A stretch of DNA of 64,000 nucleotides. Source: DAHUXD01 sp963736455 (GTDB taxonomy: Bacteria; Acidobacteriota; Thermoanaerobaculia; UBA5066; Gp7-AA6). Made by a program: the position numbers and the translations under genes. The stretch is from positions 744,001 through 808,000 of the forward strand of contig CAVTON010000001.1 of the NCBI GenBank assembly GCA_963736455.1. The letters are read 5' to 3'. Below are positions 8,540 to 17,748 of the stretch, one piece after another. The notes beneath the pieces are model-generated. The model was not told where the DNA came from. It made no database searches and was given only the letters and a program-made list of their open reading frames with translations. Position 1 is the first letter of the stretch. Each line of letters opens with the position of its first letter.

Positions 8540-8545
8540 CCGCCC

Positions 8546-9568
8546 ATGGCGCCGCTCGACCGGCTCGGCCGCCCGCTCGGCAACCTCCGCCTTTCGGTGA
8601 CGGACCGGTGCAACCTGCGCTGCGCCTACTGCATGCCGGAAAAAGATTATGCCTGGCTTCCCCGCGGCGACATCCTGGACTTCGAGGAGATCGGCCGGCT
8701 GGCCGACGTCTTCGGAGAAATGGGCGCGGACCGGATCCGCCTGACCGGCGGCGAGCCGCTCGTCCGGCAGGACCTGCAGCGGCTCGTGCGTCTGCTCGCC
8801 AACAAGCCGTGGCTGCGCGATCTCGCCATGACGACCAACGGCGTGCTCCTCGAAACCCAGGCGAAGGCCCTGCGCGAAGCGGGCCTGCACCGGATCACGG
8901 TCAGCCTCGATACGCTCAAACCGGAGCGCTTCCGGGCGCTCACCCGTTTCGACGAGCTCGAGCGGGTGCGGAGGGGCATCGAGGCGGCCGCGGGCGCAGG
9001 CTTCGACGCTTTGAAGCTCGACACCGTCGTGATCCGCGGAGTCAACGACGACGAGATCGTGCCCCTGATCGAGCAGGCGAAGGCCTGGGGCGCGGAGATC
9101 CGCTTCATCGAGTACATGGACGTCGGCGGAGCGACGCTCTGGACCCGCGAACGGGTCGTCTCGAGGGAAGGAATCCTTCGCGCGATTTCCGACACGTATG
9201 GCGCCGTCGAGCCGCTGCCGCCCGGAGGCTCGGCTCCGGCCGAGCGATTCCGACTCCCGGATGGCACCGTGTTCGGCGTCATCGCCTCGACGACCGCGCC
9301 CTTCTGCCGCTCCTGCGACCGCAGCCGGCTGACCGCCGACGGCCTCTGGTACCTGTGCCTGTACGCGGCGCAGGGCATCGACCTGCGCCGCCCCTTGCGC
9401 CAGGGCGCCTCGAACGAGGAGCTGCGGACCCTGATCGGCGGCGCCTGGAAGTTCCGGGCGGATCGCGGAGCCGAAGAACGGCTCGGCCTCCGCGGACGCT
9501 CCCCCCTGGTCGGCCTCTCCGACCTCCAGAAGGATCCGCACCTCGAGATGCACACCCGGGGCGGCTAG
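8546..9568 (+). CDS. moaA: GTP 3',8-cyclase
   Basis: Radical SAM enzyme of the first step of molybdenum-cofactor synthesis, converting GTP to 3',8-cyclo-GTP. The 340-aa protein has the SAM-cluster cysteines Cys22-x3-Cys26-x2-Cys29 and 'RLTGGEPL'. The C-terminal cluster cysteines are Cys254-x2-Cys257-x13-Cys271, spaced exactly as in the family. It ends in Gly-Gly, the conserved MoaA tail. Its partner MoaC is at 10490-11029. The start is directly downstream of a -10-like element. Confidence 0.97.
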   Translation: MAPLDRLGRPLGNLRLSVTDRCNLRCAYCMPEKDYAWLPRGDILDFEEIGRLADVFGEMGADRIRLTGGEPLVRQDLQRLVRLLANKPWLRDLAMTTNGVLLETQAKALREAGLHRITVSLDTLKPERFRALTRFDELERVRRGIEAAAGAGFDALKLDTVVIRGVNDDEIVPLIEQAKAWGAEIRFIEYMDVGGATLWTRERVVSREGILRAISDTYGAVEPLPPGGSAPAERFRLPDGTVFGVIASTTAPFCRSCDRSRLTADGLWYLCLYAAQGIDLRRPLRQGASNEELRTLIGGAWKFRADRGAEERLGLRGRSPLVGLSDLQKDPHLEMHTRGG

Positions 9569-9576
9569 CGTCGGGC

Positions 9577-10476
9577 TCAGGGAATCTCGATCTCGCCTTC
9601 CGCCACGAGGACGCTGACTCCCCCGATCTTCGCCTCGACGATCGCGCCGCTCCTCTTCTCGACCCTCGCCTCGAGGACGCTCGGCCGGCCCATCTCGACT
9701 CCCTGCGCGATGCGCCAGTGGAACGACCCATCCCGCTTCGCGTCGAAGCTCGCGAGCGCTGCGGCGAGCGCCGCGTTGGCGCTGCCGGTGGCCGGATCCT
9801 CCGGCACGCCGTCGAGCGGCGCGAACATCCGCGTCCGCAGGTCGAATCCGTCGCGCGAGCGGACGTAGAGGTGGATGTCGGGCGGCAGGCCCCGGGCGGC
9901 GATTGCGGAGAGCGCCCCGGCGTCGCTTCGGGCGCGGGCGAGCGCCGCCGCATCGGCGAGCTCGGCGAAGAGAAACGGCAGCCCGACGGAGAAGACGCGG
10001 GGCTCGTGGACGCGCGTCACGACGTCCTGCGGCGAGAGGGAGACCGCGGCCGCGAGCTCGGGGACCAGCGCGGTCGGCCCCGACGAGAACGCCTCCGGAG
10101 CGGAGAGCTCGCAGAAGATCGCGCCTCCGTGGCGGCGCTCGACGGTGAGGGGGACGAGGCCGGCCTTCTCCTCGAACGCGACGGCCATCGGAACATCGAG
10201 CGCGCCGAGCTCGCCCGACGCCGCCAGGACGAACGCCGTGCCGACGTTGGGGTGGCCCGCGAACGGCACCTCCCGGGCCGGCGTGAAGATGCGGACCCGC
10301 CGCGTGTGCCCCGCTTCGGCGGGGAAGACGAACGAGGTCTCGGAGAAATTGAATTCGCGGGCGACCTGCTGCATCCGGAGATCCGAGAGTCCCCGTGCGT
10401 CGGGGAGCACCGCGAGCGGGTTGCCGCCGAACGGGGCGTCGGTGAAGACGTCGCAGTGGAAATACCGGTACTTCGT
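9577..10476 (-). CDS. PhzF-like epimerase/isomerase; start codon unusual
   Basis: Member of the PhzF/YddE fold, whose members isomerise or epimerise small metabolites; substrate unknown. The visible protein has 'REFNFSETSFVF' with the conserved catalytic Glu, 'FAGHPNVGTAF' and 'EDPATGSANAALAA'. The family N-terminus (TKYRYFHCDVFT, then APFGGNPLAVLPDA) is encoded upstream of the first GTG at 10410, but the codon where Met is expected, at 10476, is ACG. No ATG, GTG or TTG lies in frame before moaC's stop is crossed. The 10476 start is therefore inferred from homology; 10410 gives a protein missing the first strand. The gene is 13 bp after moaC and nearly converges on moaA (8-bp gap). Confidence 0.75.
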   Translation of the reverse strand, partial: TKYRYFHCDVFTDAPFGGNPLAVLPDARGLSDLRMQQVAREFNFSETSFVFPAEAGHTRRVRIFTPAREVPFAGHPNVGTAFVLAASGELGALDVPMAVAFEEKAGLVPLTVERRHGGAIFCELSAPEAFSSGPTALVPELAAAVSLSPQDVVTRVHEPRVFSVGLPFLFAELADAAALARARSDAGALSAIAARGLPPDIHLYVRSRDGFDLRTRMFAPLDGVPEDPATGSANAALAAALASFDAKRDGSFHWRIAQGVEMGRPSVLEARVEKRSGAIVEAKIGGVSVLVAEGEIEIP

Positions 10477-10489
10477 GGTTCGGCGCGCC

Positions 10490-11029
10490 CTATGCCCGGC
10501 GGTACGCGCCCGACCGGCCTCCCGATTTTTCGAGCAGGACGATCTCCCGGATGACGGCGGCCCGATCGATCGCCTTGATCATGTCGTAGAGCGCGAGGCA
10601 GCCGGCGGCGACGGCGGTCAGCGCTTCCATCTCGACTCCGGTCTTTCCGGTGATTCGCACCGTCGCCGTCACGACGGCCTCGCGGCGCGCTTTCGAGAGC
10701 TCGACGTCGACCTCGACCGACTCGACCGCGAGCGGGTGGCAGAGCGGCACGATCTCCGATGTCCGCTTGGCGGCCTGGATCCCGGCCAGCCGTGCCACGG
10801 CGAGCGCGTCGCCCTTGGCGAGCCGCCCTCCGGCCAGCGCCCCAAACGCCGCCGCGCTCATCGAGACGGCTCCGCGGGCCACCGCCTCGCGCCGGGTCGA
10901 TCCCTTCTCCCCCACGTCCACCATGCGCGCGCGTCCCCGCGCGTCCACGTGGAGCACGCTTCGGCGCAGAGGAGCCGTCCCCCGCGGCCGCAGCGGCTTG
11001 TCGCGCCGGGGTTTCTCTCCTTCGCTCAC
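10490..11029 (-). CDS. moaC: Cyclic pyranopterin monophosphate synthase
   Basis: MoaC converts 3',8-cyclo-GTP from MoaA to cyclic pyranopterin monophosphate. The 179-aa product starts at the GTG at 11029, which overlaps the mobA stop (GTGA). An internal ATG at the MVDVGEKGSTRREA segment is a possible shorter start. Signature segments are 'RMVDVGEK', 'ALAVARLAGIQAAKRTSEIVPLCHPL', 'TGVEMEALTAV' and the catalytic 'DMIKAIDR'. It is followed by the phzF-like gene and belongs to the ribBA-mobA-moaC-phzF minus-strand set. Confidence 0.95.
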   Translation of the reverse strand: MSEGEKPRRDKPLRPRGTAPLRRSVLHVDARGRARMVDVGEKGSTRREAVARGAVSMSAAAFGALAGGRLAKGDALAVARLAGIQAAKRTSEIVPLCHPLAVESVEVDVELSKARREAVVTATVRITGKTGVEMEALTAVAAGCLALYDMIKAIDRAAVIREIVLLEKSGGRSGAYRRA

Positions 11030-11616
11030 GCCCTCTCCCGATGCGCCGCGTACTGCTCGAGCGTGTTCAGGTTTTCGAAGGCGAAGCCGGACGGATCCAC
11101 GGGCCTCCAATCCGCCTCCTCGACGATCTCGACGCCCACCTCCCGGGCGAGCTCCTGGAGCGAGGGCTCGCCCTCCGCGATGCGGCGCTCGATCGCCGGA
11201 AGAACGGAGCGCCGCCACACGGCCGCGAGCGGCTGCAGCCGGCCGTCGGCGCGGGGCACGACGGCGGCCGCATTCGAGGCGAGCGAACGCCCGGCGATCA
11301 GGCGGATCACGGCCGGCGTCAGGGCGGGAAGATCGACCGCGAGAACGAACATCCGGTCGGCCGCTTCCTCGAGCGCCCTCGACAGGCCGTGGAGCGCGGC
11401 CGTCCCGGAAATGCGGTCGAGAACGACACGGGCGGTGCCGACCGCGGCCGGGAGCGGCTCCTTGACGACGACGAGAACGCTTTCGAAGATCCCGGCGAGC
11501 TTGTCCGCCTGGAACTCGAGCAGCGTTCCGGCGCCATAGGGAAGCGAGGCCTTCGGCCGGCCCATTCGCCTCGAGCCGCCGCCGGCGAGGACGGCGGCCG
11601 GCATCGGCAGCGTCAT
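11026..11616 (-). CDS. mobA: Molybdenum cofactor guanylyltransferase
   Basis: MobA attaches GMP to molybdopterin, giving Mo-MGD. The 196-aa nucleotidyltransferase has LAGGGSRRMGRPKASL at residues 10-25 (Lys22 in the GRPK segment binds GTP), 'VLAVDLPALTP' with a metal-binding Asp, and the C-terminal 'FENLNTLEQY' usual in this family. Its partner domain MobB is not adjacent but fused to NamZ at 6309-8006. A TAGCAT hexamer at 11624-11629 lies 7 nt before the ATG, so the gene may have its own leaderless promoter in addition to read-through from ribBA, 45 bp away. Confidence 0.93.
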   Translation of the reverse strand: MTLPMPAAVLAGGGSRRMGRPKASLPYGAGTLLEFQADKLAGIFESVLVVVKEPLPAAVGTARVVLDRISGTAALHGLSRALEEAADRMFVLAVDLPALTPAVIRLIAGRSLASNAAAVVPRADGRLQPLAAVWRRSVLPAIERRIAEGEPSLQELAREVGVEIVEEADWRPVDPSGFAFENLNTLEQYAAHRERA

Positions 11617-11661
11617 CGGCGGGATGCTAGCACCCGGGGGCGACGGCGCCGCCCGCGGGCC

Positions 11662-12873
11662 CTAGACGAGCTTGAGGAGGTGCCCCATCTTGTTCTTCTT
11701 GGCCTCGAGGTACCGGCGCGAGCGCTCGGTCGGATGGACCTCGAGCGGCACGCGCTCGACGATCTCGAGACCGTAGCCGCCGATCGCGACGTACTTCGAC
11801 GGGTTGTTCGTCATCAGGCGCATCCGCCGCACGCCGAGGTCCCGGAGGATCTGAGAACCGACGCCGTAGTTGCGAATGTCCGGCGGAAAGCCGAGCTTCT
11901 CGTTGGCCGAGACGGTGTCGTGCCCCTGGTCCTGGAGCTCGTAGGCCTTCAGCTTGTTGATCAGGCCGATTCCGCGCCCCTCCTGCAGCAGGTAGAGGAA
12001 GACACCCTGGCCGGCTGCGACGATCTTCTCCATCGCGAGCTCGAGCTGCTCGCCGCAGTCGCACCGCGCGGATCCGAAGACGTCGCCGGTCAGGCACTGC
12101 GAGTGGACGCGGACGAGGACGGGGTCGCCCTCGCGGATCTCACCGTGCACGAGCGCCAGGTGCTCCTCGTGCGTGACGTCGCTGCGGTAGGCGTACAGCT
12201 GGAACTCCCCCATTCGCGTCGGCAGGTGCGGCGAGGCGATGCGATGGACGAGCCGCTCGGTCTTCATCCGGTAGCGGATCAGGTCCGCCACCGTGACCAG
12301 GGCCAGGTCGTGGCTCGCGCAGAACCGCGCCAGGTCCGGAACGCGCGCCATCGTCCCGTCCTCGTTCATGATCTCGCAGAGAACCGCCGAGGGGTTCAGG
12401 CCCGCGATGCGTGCGAGATCGACGGAGGCTTCCGTCTGTCCGGCGCGCTTCAGGACCCCTCCGGCCTGCGCCTGGAGCGGGAACATGTGGCCGGGCCGAT
12501 TCAGGTCGGCGGGATGCGTCGCGGGGTCGATGGCGGTCAGGACCGTGGCCGCGCGATCCGATGCGGAAATTCCGGTCGTCGTCCGGCCCCGCGCCTCGAT
12601 CGAGACGGTAAACGCCGTGCCGAAGTTCGACGTGTTCTGCTCGACCATCGGCGGCAGCTCGAGCTCGCGGCATCGCGCCTCGGTCAACGCCAGACAGATC
12701 AGGCCGCGACCCTCGCGCGCCATGAAGTTGATCGCCTGCGGCGTCGCCTTCTCGGCCGCCAGGACGAGGTCTCCCTCGTTTTCCCGGTCCTCGTCGTCGA
12801 CGACGACGACGAACTTTCCGGCACGCAGGTCCGCGAGAGCGCGCTCGATGGTGGAAAAAGGACTATCAGTCAT
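11662..12873 (-). CDS. ribBA: Bifunctional DHBP synthase / GTP cyclohydrolase II
   Basis: Riboflavin enzyme: the N-terminal half forms 3,4-dihydroxy-2-butanone 4-phosphate from ribulose 5-phosphate and the C-terminal half opens GTP. DHBP-synthase motif DDEDRENEGDL lies at about residues 26-36. The GTP cyclohydrolase II zinc site is CLTGDVFGSARCDCGEQ, followed by 'LLQEGRGIGLINK' and 'RLMTNNPSKY'. The ATG at 12873 is preferred over an in-frame TTG at 12882, because a GACAAT hexamer at 12883-12888 would put the transcript start inside the longer reading. No Shine-Dalgarno is seen. Full length is about 403 aa. Confidence 0.95.
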   Translation of the reverse strand: MTDSPFSTIERALADLRAGKFVVVVDDEDRENEGDLVLAAEKATPQAINFMAREGRGLICLALTEARCRELELPPMVEQNTSNFGTAFTVSIEARGRTTTGISASDRAATVLTAIDPATHPADLNRPGHMFPLQAQAGGVLKRAGQTEASVDLARIAGLNPSAVLCEIMNEDGTMARVPDLARFCASHDLALVTVADLIRYRMKTERLVHRIASPHLPTRMGEFQLYAYRSDVTHEEHLALVHGEIREGDPVLVRVHSQCLTGDVFGSARCDCGEQLELAMEKIVAAGQGVFLYLLQEGRGIGLINKLKAYELQDQGHDTVSANEKLGFPPDIRNYGVGSQILRDLGVRRMRLMTNNPSKYVAIGGYGLEIVERVPLEVHPTERSRRYLEAKKNKMGHLLKLV

Positions 12874-12904
12874 AAGGGGCAAATTGTCTCACGGGAACGC
12901 GAGC

Positions 12905-12948
12905 CCCCCTCACCCCAGCCCTCTCCCGCCGCCGGGGGGAGAGGGACT
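12905..12948. repeat. CCCTCACCC/CCCTCTCCC hairpin repeat, copy A
   Basis: The 290-bp gap between ribBA and the mutase contains CCCTCACCCC followed by arms CCCTCTCCC (12919-12927) and GGGAGAGGG (12937-12945). Related hairpins occur at 15507-15546 and 21470-21510. The rest of the gap is GC-rich with no supported gene. Confidence 0.6.
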
Positions 12949-13163
12949 ACGAAGGCCGCACTCGTCGATAGCTCGCGGCGTGAGAAGTCACCCGAGCGGG
13001 GCGAGGGTGGAGGCTCACGCCGCGGGAGCCGGAGCGAGCGAGGGGCCAGCCGGGCGGTCGAGCCCGCATCCGGGCGAGCCGCCCGGCGGTGCGCCGCGCG
13101 GCGCTCTGCGCCGCCGCGGCGCAGGCCCCGAGCGAGCGGAGGCGACGGCAGCGGAGGCGACGG

Positions 13164-14846
<1,683 letters not shown>

Positions 14847-14852
14847 GGAGGA

Positions 14853-14858
14853 ATGATA
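14853..14858 (-). promoter_or_regulatory. Putative -10 box for the mutase gene
   Basis: On the minus strand TATCAT ends 6 nt before the ATG at 14846, and no Shine-Dalgarno is present. The spacing equals that at moaA and moaB and fits a leaderless transcript. Confidence 0.35.
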
Positions 14859-14924
14859 CGTCGAGCCCCGGCCCAAGATAAGATCCCGGACCGGAACGAC
14901 TTGCGTACGCGACCGGAGGCGACG

Positions 14925-15395
14925 ATGCACGGCAACCCCGAAATCCTGGCGCTTCTCCAGGAGGTCCTCTCCGCCGAGCTGACGGCCATCAACCAGTACT
15001 TCATCCACGCGCGGATGCTGCGCAACTGGCGGTACATGAAGCTGGCCGACTTCACCGAAAAGGAATCGATCGGCGAGATGAAGCACGCCCAGGAGGCGAT
15101 GGACCGGATCCTGTACTTCGACGGGATCCCGAACATGCAGAAGTACATGAAGATCAACGTCGGAAAGACCGTTCCCGAGATGATGAAGCTCGACCACGCG
15201 CTCGAGCTCGACGCGGTGCAGCGGCTGAACAAGGGCATCGCCCTCGCGACCGAGAAGGGCGACAACGGCACCCGCGCGCTCTTCGAGCGGATCCTCGTCT
15301 CCGAGGAGGAGCACATCGACTGGATCGAGGCCCAGCTCCAGCAGATCAAGGACATCGGCCCCGAGAACTACCTGGCGCAGCAGATCGAGGGCTGA
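14925..15395 (+). CDS. bfr: Bacterioferritin
   Basis: Iron-storage 24-mer subunit with a di-iron ferroxidase centre and inter-subunit haem. The 156-aa protein aligns without gaps to the Escherichia coli numbering of the key residues: Glu18, Glu51, His54, Glu94, Glu127 and His130 for iron, and Met52 as haem ligand. All are present. The ATG at 14925 follows a GGAGG sequence. It is divergent from the mutase gene, with 78 bp between; a TAAGAT hexamer lies at 14879-14884. No ferredoxin (bfd) gene is adjacent. Confidence 0.95.
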   Translation: MHGNPEILALLQEVLSAELTAINQYFIHARMLRNWRYMKLADFTEKESIGEMKHAQEAMDRILYFDGIPNMQKYMKINVGKTVPEMMKLDHALELDAVQRLNKGIALATEKGDNGTRALFERILVSEEEHIDWIEAQLQQIKDIGPENYLAQQIEG

Positions 15396-15506
15396 CGGAC
15401 GCTGACGTTGTCACCGAAGCCTCCTGCGGCATTGTCTTCGTAGGGGTGGCCCTTGCGGCCGTCGGGCGGGGAACACGAGCGGCACTGTCCCAAGAGTCTG
15501 CGGCCC

Positions 15507-15546
15507 CCCTCACCCCTGCCCTCTCCCTCACGGTCGGAGAGGGTGA
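15507..15546. repeat. CCCTCACCC/CCCTCTCCC hairpin repeat, copy B
   Basis: CCCCTCACCCCT precedes arms CCCTCTCC (15519-15526) and GGAGAGGG (15536-15543) in the 244-bp gap between bfr and the E1 alpha gene. It is the same family as 12905-12948 and 21470-21510. Nothing else is supported in this gap except a possible promoter at 15616. Confidence 0.6.
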
Positions 15547-15615
15547 AAGATTCGAGGGCTCGCGGTGTGCCCCGAACAGAGCGCCCGTGGCGACCCGCTT
15601 GCCGGGTCCGCCTCG

Positions 15616-15623
15616 TATAAAAT
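15616..15623 (+). promoter_or_regulatory. Putative -10 box (TATAAAAT) for the E1 operon
   Basis: TATAAAAT stands out in very GC-rich DNA, 16 bp before the GTG at 15640. No -35 element with 16-18 bp spacing was found. Confidence 0.35.
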
Positions 15624-15639
15624 CCGTCCCGGAGCGCCC

Positions 15640-16644
15640 GTGTCCGACCTGACCCGCGAACAAAAACTCGAGCTCTACCGGTACATGCGCCTGAACCGCG
15701 TGGTCGAGGAGCGGCTCGTCAACCTCTACCGGCAGGGGAAGGTCGTCGGCGGCCTCTACCGCTCGCTCGGCCAGGAGGCGACCTCGGTCGGCACGGCCTA
15801 CGCCCTCTCGAAGGGCGACGTCGTCGGCCCGCTGATCCGCAACCTCGGCGTCGTTCTCGTCATGGGCTACTCGGCGCGCGACGTCATGACGCAATACATG
15901 GCGCGCGCCACCTCGCCCTCCGGCGGGAAAGACTGCAATCTCCACTTCGGCCGGCCCGAGCGCGGAGTCATCTCTCCGATCTCGATGCTCGGCGCCCTGA
16001 TCCCGGTGATGGCCGGCATCGCGCTCGCCGGGCGGATGCAGAAGAAGGATCTCGTCGCGATGACATGGATCGGCGACGGCGGCACGTCGACCGGCGCCTT
16101 CCACGAGGGCATCAACTTCGCCGCCGTCCAGAAGCTCCCGCTCGTCGTCGTCGCCGAGAACAACGGCTGGGCGTACTCGACGCCCTTCCGCAAGCAGACC
16201 GCGGCGGAGAACCTCGTCGACAAGGCGAAGGCCTATGGAATGCCCGGCGACCAGGTGGACGGCAACGACGTCTTCGCCGTGTACGCCGCGGCCCGCGTGG
16301 CCGTGGATCGAGCGCGCGCCGGAGGAGGGCCGACGCTCATCGAGTCGCTCACGTACCGGATGAAGGGCCACGCGGAGCACGACGCCCAGGCCTACGTCCC
16401 GAAGGAAGAGCTCGAGGAGTGGCGCCGGCGCGACCCGCTCGAGCGCTGCGCCCGAACTCTCGTGGAATCCTCGTCCGCGACGGCGGAGGATCTCGCCGCG
16501 ATCGACCGGTCCGTCTCGGACGAGATCGACCGCGAGGTCGAGGCGGCCGAGAAGAGCCCCTTGCCCTCGCCCGAAGACGCCCTGCGAAACGTCTACGCGC
16601 CGATCCCCGAGGGCGAGCCGGCGGTCGTCCGGAGGCGCTCGTGA
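15640..16644 (+). CDS. 2-oxoacid dehydrogenase E1 component, alpha subunit
   Basis: Thiamine-diphosphate subunit of a pyruvate or branched-chain 2-oxoacid dehydrogenase complex, 334 aa. The GTG at 15640 is chosen because the typical N-terminus (LTREQKLELYRYMRLNR) starts there. The ThDP motif begins with GDGG at residue 145 and ends with the Asn-Asn of 'VVAENNGWAYST' near residue 174. 'YRMKGHAEHDAQAY' is the phosphorylation-loop region of the family. The stop overlaps the E1 beta start (GTGA). The E2 partner is probably at 25589-27013. Sequence alone does not decide pyruvate versus branched-chain substrate; the split alpha/beta form is compatible with both. Confidence 0.9.
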   Translation: MSDLTREQKLELYRYMRLNRVVEERLVNLYRQGKVVGGLYRSLGQEATSVGTAYALSKGDVVGPLIRNLGVVLVMGYSARDVMTQYMARATSPSGGKDCNLHFGRPERGVISPISMLGALIPVMAGIALAGRMQKKDLVAMTWIGDGGTSTGAFHEGINFAAVQKLPLVVVAENNGWAYSTPFRKQTAAENLVDKAKAYGMPGDQVDGNDVFAVYAAARVAVDRARAGGGPTLIESLTYRMKGHAEHDAQAYVPKEELEEWRRRDPLERCARTLVESSSATAEDLAAIDRSVSDEIDREVEAAEKSPLPSPEDALRNVYAPIPEGEPAVVRRRS

Positions 16645-17666
16645 GCGCCAACGCGCCGCACCTCGGCGGCGACGGCGGGACTCCCGCCGGAAAGGGGCAG
16701 ACGACCTACGTGGATGCCATCCGCGAGGGCCTGCGCGAGGAGATGGCCCGCGACGAGCGCGTCTTCCTGATCGGCGAGGACATCGGCGTCTACGGCGGGG
16801 CGTTCAAGGTGACCGACGGTCTGCTCGACGAGTTCGGCGAGGCGCGCGTCATCGATACCCCCATCGCCGAGACCGCGATCGTGGGCGCGGCCGTGGGCGC
16901 CGCGATGATGGGGATGCGGCCGGTCGCCGAGATGCAGTTCATCGACTTCATCTCGTGCGCGTTCGACATGATCACGAACTTCGCGGCGAAGTCGCGCTAC
17001 CGCACCGGGGTCGGCGTTCCGCTCGTGATCCGGGGACCCTCCGGCGGCGGAGTCCATGGCGGCCCGTTTCACTCCCAGAACCCCGAGGCCTACTTCGCGC
17101 ACACGCCCGGCCTGAAGATCGTGCAGCCGGCGACGGCCTACGACGCCAAGGGCCTCATCAAGGCCGCGATCCGCGACGAGGACCCGGTCCTCTTCTTCGA
17201 GCACAAGTTCCTCTACCGCCGCATCAAGGAGGAGCTGCCGACCGAGGACTACATCGTGCCGATCGGCAAGGCGGCCGTTCGCCGGACCGGCCGCGACCTG
17301 ACCGTCGTGACGTACGGCGCGATGGTCTGGACCGCGCTCGAGGCCGCGAAGACCCTCGAGACCGAAGGCATCGACGTCGAGATCGTGGACCTGCGCACGC
17401 TCTTCCCGATGGACGAGGAAACGGTCCTCGAGTCGGTTTCGAAGACGAACAAGGCGATCCTCCTGCACGAGGCCACGCGCACGGGCGGCATCGGCGCGGA
17501 GATCGCCGCGGTCCTCTCCGAGCGCTGCTTCGAGTACCTCGACGGGCCGCTCGTCCGCGTGACCGCCCCCGACACGCCCGTGCCCTACTCGCCCCCGCTC
17601 GAAGAGGCGTTCCTGCCCAACTCGGAAAAGCTTTGCCGCGCGGCCCGAGCGCTCGCCGCGTACTGA
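16641..17666 (+). CDS. 2-oxoacid dehydrogenase E1 component, beta subunit
   Basis: Transketolase-like partner of the preceding alpha subunit, forming the alpha2beta2 E1. The 341-aa protein has 'IREGLREEMARDERVFLIGEDIG', 'DTPIAETAIVGAAVG', 'RGPSGGGVHGGPFHSQNPEAYF' and 'VVTYGAMVWTALEAAKTL', all in the family order. The first 20 or so residues are a loosely conserved Gly-rich extension, so translation could also begin further in, but the GTG overlaps the alpha stop by 4 nt and coupling supports it. An 82-bp gap separates it from the XdhC-like gene. Confidence 0.93.
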   Translation: MSANAPHLGGDGGTPAGKGQTTYVDAIREGLREEMARDERVFLIGEDIGVYGGAFKVTDGLLDEFGEARVIDTPIAETAIVGAAVGAAMMGMRPVAEMQFIDFISCAFDMITNFAAKSRYRTGVGVPLVIRGPSGGGVHGGPFHSQNPEAYFAHTPGLKIVQPATAYDAKGLIKAAIRDEDPVLFFEHKFLYRRIKEELPTEDYIVPIGKAAVRRTGRDLTVVTYGAMVWTALEAAKTLETEGIDVEIVDLRTLFPMDEETVLESVSKTNKAILLHEATRTGGIGAEIAAVLSERCFEYLDGPLVRVTAPDTPVPYSPPLEEAFLPNSEKLCRAARALAAY

Positions 17667-17748
17667 GCGCGGAAACGAACCGGCGAGCCGCTCCGGGCGC
17701 CGGGCCCCCCCTCGCCGCCCGGCGGCGATCCGGATCCGGGACGGCCTC

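Noticed and set aside
12949..13163. Possible small gene in the GC-rich gap between the hairpin repeat and the mutase stop
   Set aside because: Open frames exist on both strands but show only compositional Arg/Gly/Ala runs with no start signals or motifs.
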